The notes under the pieces: model-generated
Told to the model about the DNA's origin: nothing
Databases searched by the model: none
What the model saw: only the letters and a program-made list of their open reading frames with translations
NCBI GenBank assembly: GCA_934278995.1
Contig: CAKQWM010000024.1
Location: 1-7,403 of the forward strand
Direction: 5' to 3'
DNA from: an uncultured Clostridia bacterium
GTDB lineage: Bacteria > Bacillota > Clostridia > Christensenellales > Borkfalkiaceae
DNA length: 7,403 bases
In this document: in pieces, positions 6,888 through 7,403 of the stretch
Position numbering within the stretch: position 1 is the stretch's first letter
How the letters are laid out: every line of letters starts with the position of its first letter
Made by a program: the position numbers and the translations under genes

Positions 6888-7403
6888 ATGATAGAAAAAG
6901 AACTGTTTGAACTTCTGCAGCAGCAGTATTCGCCAATTATAAACAACATAATAAACTCAGATGTCGAATTTTATAGAACAAACCAAACAATTCGATGGAA
7001 ATTTGGCTATGATGAAAGAGTTGCAATTTTTGCATGCTGTGACAGAAAAACTAATATTGTTACCGTAAATATTGCGGCTGTTGATTTCTCTTTCCAGCAA
7101 AACGAACCGTTACATATTGAATATTTTCTTCTGCACGAAATACGTCATATCTATCAACATTTAGAAATCGCGGATTATCGAAAAGATCCGAAGAAGTGTA
7201 ATAATGCAGAGTTGGCAAAGAAGTGGTCGGAGGAAGAGAATAACTATGTAACCGCTTTGAATAAAGAAGGTAAAGAGAATATGGGCTATTTCTTGCAAGA
7301 TATGGAGATGGATGCCTTTGCGTATGCTTATGCCGTAATGATGTACAAGTACGGTGAAGTTAAATATCTTTACGTTCCTAAAGCGTATCAGAACAATGAA
7401 TTT
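6888..7403 (+). CDS. Putative zinc metalloprotease-like protein, 3'-partial
   Basis: An open frame of at least 172 codons that runs off the right edge. An in-frame TAG at 6876 and the absence of any other usual start codon before ATG 6888 fix the start, although no ribosome binding site is visible before it. Residues 83-87 are HEIRH, an HExxH zinc-binding motif in a helix (LLHEIRHIYQHLE). About 53 residues later comes DMEMDAFAYAYAVM, where E140 with A143 fits the third-ligand ExxA pattern of ImmA/IrrE-like and related gluzincins. No signal peptide or membrane segment is visible, so it is probably cytoplasmic. It starts 21 bases after the helicase stop with no terminator between, so it is probably co-transcribed with the Hachiman pair. 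Its role is unknown: an accessory defence factor, an ImmA-like regulator of the mobile element, or an unrelated neighbour. The family could not be named with certainty. Confidence 0.7.
   Translation, partial: MIEKELFELLQQQYSPIINNIINSDVEFYRTNQTIRWKFGYDERVAIFACCDRKTNIVTVNIAAVDFSFQQNEPLHIEYFLLHEIRHIYQHLEIADYRKDPKKCNNAELAKKWSEEENNYVTALNKEGKENMGYFLQDMEMDAFAYAYAVMMYKYGEVKYLYVPKAYQNNEF

Noticed and set aside
1..7403. CRISPR array, tRNA, rRNA or insertion-sequence ends
   Set aside because: No regularly spaced repeats, cloverleaf-like genes, rRNA stretches or paired terminal inverted repeats with a transposase were seen on either strand.

Overview
The window looks like a mobile-element segment from a low-to-mid GC Gram-positive bacterium, most likely an uncultured member of the Bacillota (Clostridia). 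The reasons are strong AGGAGG-type ribosome binding sites, short or overlapping gene junctions, and a tandem array of large serine recombinases of the kind common on clostridial integrative elements. All genes are on the + strand. No rRNA, tRNA, CRISPR array or complete insertion sequence is visible.

Left half (1-3574): three serine-recombinase-family genes in a row, each overlapping the next. The first enters from the left edge and shows only the region downstream of its catalytic domain. The second is a small protein with the recombinase DNA-binding and zinc-ribbon parts but no catalytic serine domain. The third is a full-length 539-residue enzyme with Ser37 in a classic YCRVSTD motif. They probably form one translationally coupled operon that integrates and excises the element.

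Junction (3575-3838): 264 bases with a hairpin terminator closing the recombinase operon, then a near-consensus extended -10 promoter. A leader of about 170 bases follows, containing a possible 27-codon ORF with its own ribosome binding site and a short inverted repeat. Base composition becomes more AT-rich here. An attachment site or element boundary could lie here, but none can be identified from sequence alone.

Right half (3839-7403): a two-gene module matching the Hachiman anti-phage system. It comprises a 239-residue HamA-like DUF1837 nuclease (D130, E144-A-K146) and a 772-residue HamB-like superfamily 2 helicase, overlapping by 11 bases. After 21 bases comes a gene running off the right edge that encodes a putative zinc metalloprotease (HEIRH motif plus a downstream ExxA). 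It is probably in the same transcript but may or may not belong to the defence module.

Working together: the recombinases would move the DNA, and the HamA/HamB pair would be cargo or a neighbouring defence island. In studied Hachiman systems the helicase senses damaged or abnormal DNA and releases the nuclease. The least familiar parts are the leader with its small ORF, the catalytic-domain-less middle recombinase and the appended metalloprotease gene.
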